DNA from: Haplomitrium mnioides
Lineage: Eukaryota > Marchantiophyta > Haplomitriopsida > Calobryales
NCBI GenBank assembly: GCA_049999725.1
Contig: JBNGIS010008625.1
Location: 1-22,085, forward strand
Reading direction: 5' to 3'
DNA length: 22,085 nucleotides
Made by a program: the position numbers and the translations under genes. Positions 19,675 to 22,085 of the stretch are shown here, in pieces (positions within the stretch are counted from its first letter, which is position 1; each line of letters opens with the position of its first letter). The notes beneath the pieces are model-generated. The model searched no databases. It was not told the origin of the DNA and saw nothing but the letters and a program-made list of their open reading frames with translations.

Positions 19675-19748
19675 CTTCCCTCGCGAGAAGCCATGCTTTT
19701 ACTTCCTCAGGCTAGGAAGAGAGTTTCTTTGACTTCCACATGTGGAAG
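19675..19748 (-). promoter_or_regulatory. Three-stem-loop cluster in LTR-3
   Basis: On the minus strand HP1 is 19748-19733 (CTTCCACATGTGGAAG, a perfect palindrome), HP2 is 19719-19702 (CTTCC, 8-base loop, GGAAG) and HP3 is 19690-19675 (CTTCTCGCGAGGGAAG). The starts are exactly 29 bp apart as in LTR-2, with tails TCAAAG, TAAAAG and TTAAAA. Loop bases of HP1 differ from both other copies while the stems are unchanged. Confidence 0.62.
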
Positions 19749-20260
19749 ACAACTTTACCAGCTGCAGGTAGCCCACTCCACCCTCGAGCCTCAACGGGTC
19801 ATTCTGCGCAGTGTGCAGGCACTAGCACAGCCCCCCCCTCTCAGCTCCACTTGAAGAAAACACACCAGAGTGTACTCCGAACACTCTAGGCTGATGCGCT
19901 TGCACAAGGACTTGCCAAGCCGACTCCAAGCTCCTCACTTGGCAGCCCATCCTTAGTTCTCAACAGACCAAGAATTCCTTCGATTTACGTATCGGTTCAC
20001 CTCCGCTCTGGTCCATCGGCAAGGACGAGTTCACTTGGATCGCCCGAGCATCCAGAGCTCCTCACTTTGTGATTCTCGGCACCCCTCCAGTCCACCTCCG
20101 AGTCCCCCTGGCCCCCTGGAGCTAGTACACTTGCTTCACGCAAATCCTCACTGAACTCTTCACCCCTGCCTTACCATGCGCAATTCACTCGTCTTGCGGT
20201 CGCTGTCGCTTCCTGCAATCGCCCGTGCATCAACCTGAAAGAATTCGAGGGCCACCAAGG

Positions 20261-20264
20261 TATA
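20261..20264 (-). promoter_or_regulatory. TATA-like site of LTR-3 (decayed)
   Basis: Minus strand GAGGAGTATACC, matching GGGGGAGTATAAAG of LTR-1 at the collinear position, about 516 bp upstream of the first hairpin. Only TATA itself is preserved. Confidence 0.35.
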
Positions 20265-20836
20265 CTCCTCTCGCGCACTGCTCCTCCGACGCCCGATGAA
20301 TAGTCGTTATTGCCGTTAGCTTGGAATAAGGGATGACGATGCGTGGCTTTATTGTTCGGTTATCCCGTTACCACGGGATGGGAGCAGGCGTCACGTGTCC
20401 TGCAGTTGGTCGAGAAAAAGACAAGGTGAACGATAACTTCGACGGGGAGCTCCGAGGAATCTTGCGGGAAGAGATTCCGCAGATTCCCACATAAACAAGT
20501 CCGAAGAGGCGTCTTGGAACCAAGTTCCGCAGTGCCTCGCGGGACCCACTCTATGGAATCTCCACATATTCCCTCGTAGATCCTTCTTTCTTCTCCTCTT
20601 GCCACATCGTCCGTTGCACCGTCGTCTGACGCCGCCTTGCAAGAGGGGTAGGTTGACCATCGCGCTCACCTCTCCTTCCGTAGTTGACCCGCACGTTACC
20701 CGAGGTCAGGTGAACTCCTCTCCTTGCGCCGCGTGTCCCGTGAATTGCCTCAGGGTCCCTGGAGTCGCCACGTCCTCCGAAAGGCGCCGTTCGATGCCGC
20801 CTTGCAAATGGGTAGGCGGATTGTCGCGCTGACATC

Positions 20837-21491
20837 TGTTAGGTCTTGAAATTTAGGGCATAGGGGGAGGAGCCCTGAATATGATGGTCGGTAGTTGTAG
20901 TATATGCCTAACTTCGAACGGTGAGTAACAGGTTGGGTAAGTAAGGAACCCCGCTGATCGGGCTATCTAGGATGACACTTGATCGTGGTGGTAGTGAAGT
21001 CCACCAGGATACAAGGGATCGTGGGGGTGCTTCTTCCCCCAGGATCGGCTATCAAGGGTTACACTTGGTCGTGGTGGTAGTGAAGTCCACCAGGACACAA
21101 GGGATCGTGAGGGTGCTTCTTTCCCCTAGGATCGGCTTAGGACCTGCAAACAACTTGTGGCATGCGGGCTGGTCTTCCGGCTTAGGAACAGTATCCCATA
21201 ACAGAAATTGAAATAAATCAAATGCGTCTGATTCTTAGATGTGTTCTAACTTTGAAAAGCATATCATGAAAACTCAAATGTATGACAGCACATAATCATT
21301 CACATAAATTGGATAGTACTTTATTCAATAACCAGGTTCACGACATCACTGCACATCCTCAGCCTTCCTCAACTCTAACCTCCTCAAGCGTATTCTCCTA
21401 CCTATAACAATCTTCACTAATCATCAACCACGTTTCTTCCACAGACAAAGACACCACCTATCCAGACTACCATAAACACTTAACTTCAACA
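20837..21491. mobile_element. Unrelated LTR-like sequence, partial, family unknown
   Basis: Sequence character changes abruptly at 20837, where TGTTAGGTCTTGAAATTTAG starts; its reverse complement ends CCTAACA. TGTTA or TAACA ends are usual for plant LTRs, and the sequence interrupts LTR-3, as an insertion would. It contains an 86-bp duplication (20959-21137) and, on the minus strand, AATAAAG at 21320-21326, which would suit a minus-strand LTR. No other end, target-site duplication or coding region is visible, so both the LTR identity and the orientation remain inference. The right border is not known; 21491 is only where the gap-flanking duplication begins. Confidence 0.4.
20959..21137. repeat. 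86-bp tandem duplication
   Basis: Two adjacent copies share ACACTTGATCGTGGTGGTAG or ACACTTGGTCGTGGTGGTAG (20975 and 21061), GAAGTCCACCAGGA, ACAAGGGATCGTG and end in GGATCGGCT (21042 and 21129). Few differences separate them, so the duplication is younger than most repeats here. Each copy has a short inverted repeat, GGGGGTGCTTCTTCCCCC in the first and a decayed form in the second. Confidence 0.85.
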
Positions 21492-21571
21492 AATGAACTG
21501 AACAACGGAATTACAAACAAAACCCTTCACTCTCATACAACACACGACACATAAACATTTTTCACTTTTTT
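21492..21571. repeat. 80-bp repeat, left of the gap
   Basis: Starts AATGAACTGAACAACGGAAT and ends in a T run that meets the gap. It matches 21672-21751 with two substitutions (at TCATACAA versus TCATGCAA and AACATTT versus AACGTTT). It is probably the same locus assembled twice or an allelic pair, not a biological repeat. Confidence 0.9.
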
Positions 21572-21671
21572 NNNNNNNNNNNNNNNNNNNNNNNNNNNNN
21601 NNNNNNNNNNNNNNNNNNNNNNNNNNNNNNNNNNNNNNNNNNNNNNNNNNNNNNNNNNNNNNNNNNNNNNN
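21572..21671. other. Assembly gap of exactly 100 N
   Basis: Exactly 100 undetermined bases, a common fixed size for gaps of unknown length. Both sides carry the same 80 bp, which indicates contig ends that overlap but were not merged. The minus-strand open frame spanning it is an artefact of the Ns. Confidence 0.97.
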
Positions 21672-21751
21672 AATGAACTGAACAACGGAATTACAAACAA
21701 AACCCTTCACTCTCATGCAACACACGACACATAAACGTTTTTCACTTTTTT
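21672..21751. repeat. 80-bp repeat, right of the gap
   Basis: Second copy of the 21492-21571 sequence. Here the closing T run is longer and continues into TTGTTCACTTTGTTCG, so this copy carries the true continuation of the sequence. Confidence 0.9.
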
Positions 21752-22085
21752 TTTGTTCACTTTGTTCGTTACCTTAGCTACCAGCCAACGACACCATCTT
21801 GGGAAAGATCCAATCCGATAAAGCCCTCTGAGTATTGGTCCCCTTCTCACCAACATCTTACCAACTGTAACACTTCATCAATAGTCCTTAATTCACCCCA
21901 CAAGTCTGTTCCCCACATACTTCGAGTCTTCTTGTCCACCTTTCCTTTACCACCCAATTCCACCTTTGCTGACTTTCCCACACCTGAGAACCATACTGGT
22001 TCCTGTAACCCTCCTACCAATTCAACACCCCTCAGATGTAGCCTTGTTTGATATCACCCTCATGTTCCCATTCTCTGTATAACTG
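21752..22085. other. Unassigned sequence at the right edge
   Basis: C- and T-rich on the + strand (many CCACC, CCTCC and TTCC words). No open frame of useful length, repeat or RNA gene is recognised. It may continue the element that starts at 20837. Confidence 0.4.

Larger units (their letters stand above)
18916..20836 (-). mobile_element. Long LTR copy 3 (LTR-3), reverse orientation, truncated
   Basis: Read on the minus strand this block repeats the landmarks of LTR-1 and LTR-2: GGTCCGCCTACCC-like repeats (mirrored at about 20800 and 20640), TATA-like site (20261-20264), GGAGGGGTGCCGAGAAT (about 20080), hairpins (19675-19748), GGGGCCATCTTAGAAAAGAA (about 19000), and the 3' end GGGGAGCGACA at 18916. 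That end lies inside an array monomer: the + strand reads GATGTTGTGAA, then TGTCGC. The upstream end is cut at about 20836, where an unrelated TGTTAGGTC sequence starts. The internal side holds no primer-binding site, so it is a solo LTR or the 3' LTR of an element extending to the right. The open frame at 19070-19357 (+) is antisense to the LTR and is not considered a gene. Confidence 0.78.

Noticed and set aside
21486-21725. 79-codon minus-strand frame across the N run
   Set aside because: It exists only because N codons are not read as stops and because the same 80 bp stands on both sides of the gap.

Overview
The window looks like repeat-dense, non-genic nuclear DNA of a land plant with a large genome. 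The reasons are a decayed Ty3/gypsy retrotransposon pol, three copies of one very long LTR family, a 6.8 kb satellite-like array, and no intact host gene. The species cannot be read from the sequence. The pol type (an AWSH motif upstream of reverse transcriptase) would fit a Tat/Athila-like non-chromovirus lineage, but that is inference. I found no intact protein-coding gene, tRNA, rRNA or CRISPR array.

Layout. (1) 1-2947: a GC-rich LTR-like copy (LTR-1, + strand), its start outside the window, with short tandem repeats, a TATA box at 1773 and a hairpin cluster at 2285-2357. (2) 2948-about 5640: AT-rich sequence with no recognisable gene, holding two blocks of degenerate tandem repeats (about 3535-4060 and 5325-5605). 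(3) About 5640-8695: a broken gypsy pol (RT, RNase H, integrase) with 13 in-frame stops, three frame changes and lost catalytic residues; gag, protease and primer-binding site are not seen. (4) 8861-8872: polypurine tract, followed by a second LTR copy (LTR-2, 8874-12112), whose upstream half is built of three tandem arrays with periods of 39, 155 and 24 bp. (5) 12113-18915: a satellite-like array of about 46-bp monomers containing XbaI and EcoRI sites, with loose higher-order structure. (6) 18916-20836: a third LTR copy in reverse orientation (LTR-3), cut off at its upstream end. (7) 20837 onward: a different, unassigned LTR-like sequence with an 86-bp duplication, then low-complexity-poor DNA containing a 100-N gap flanked on both sides by the same 80 bp.

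How the parts relate. The three LTR copies are strongly diverged overall but share a collinear downstream half. This half has a TATA-like site, then about 512-516 bp later three tandem stem-loops at 29-bp spacing, then a conserved 3' end. LTR-2 and LTR-3 face each other with the satellite array directly between their 3' ends, so any transcription from either LTR would run into the array from opposite sides. LTR-1 and LTR-2 look no more alike than either does to LTR-3, and the DNA between LTR-1 and pol is not recognisable element sequence, so LTR-1 may not be the partner of LTR-2.
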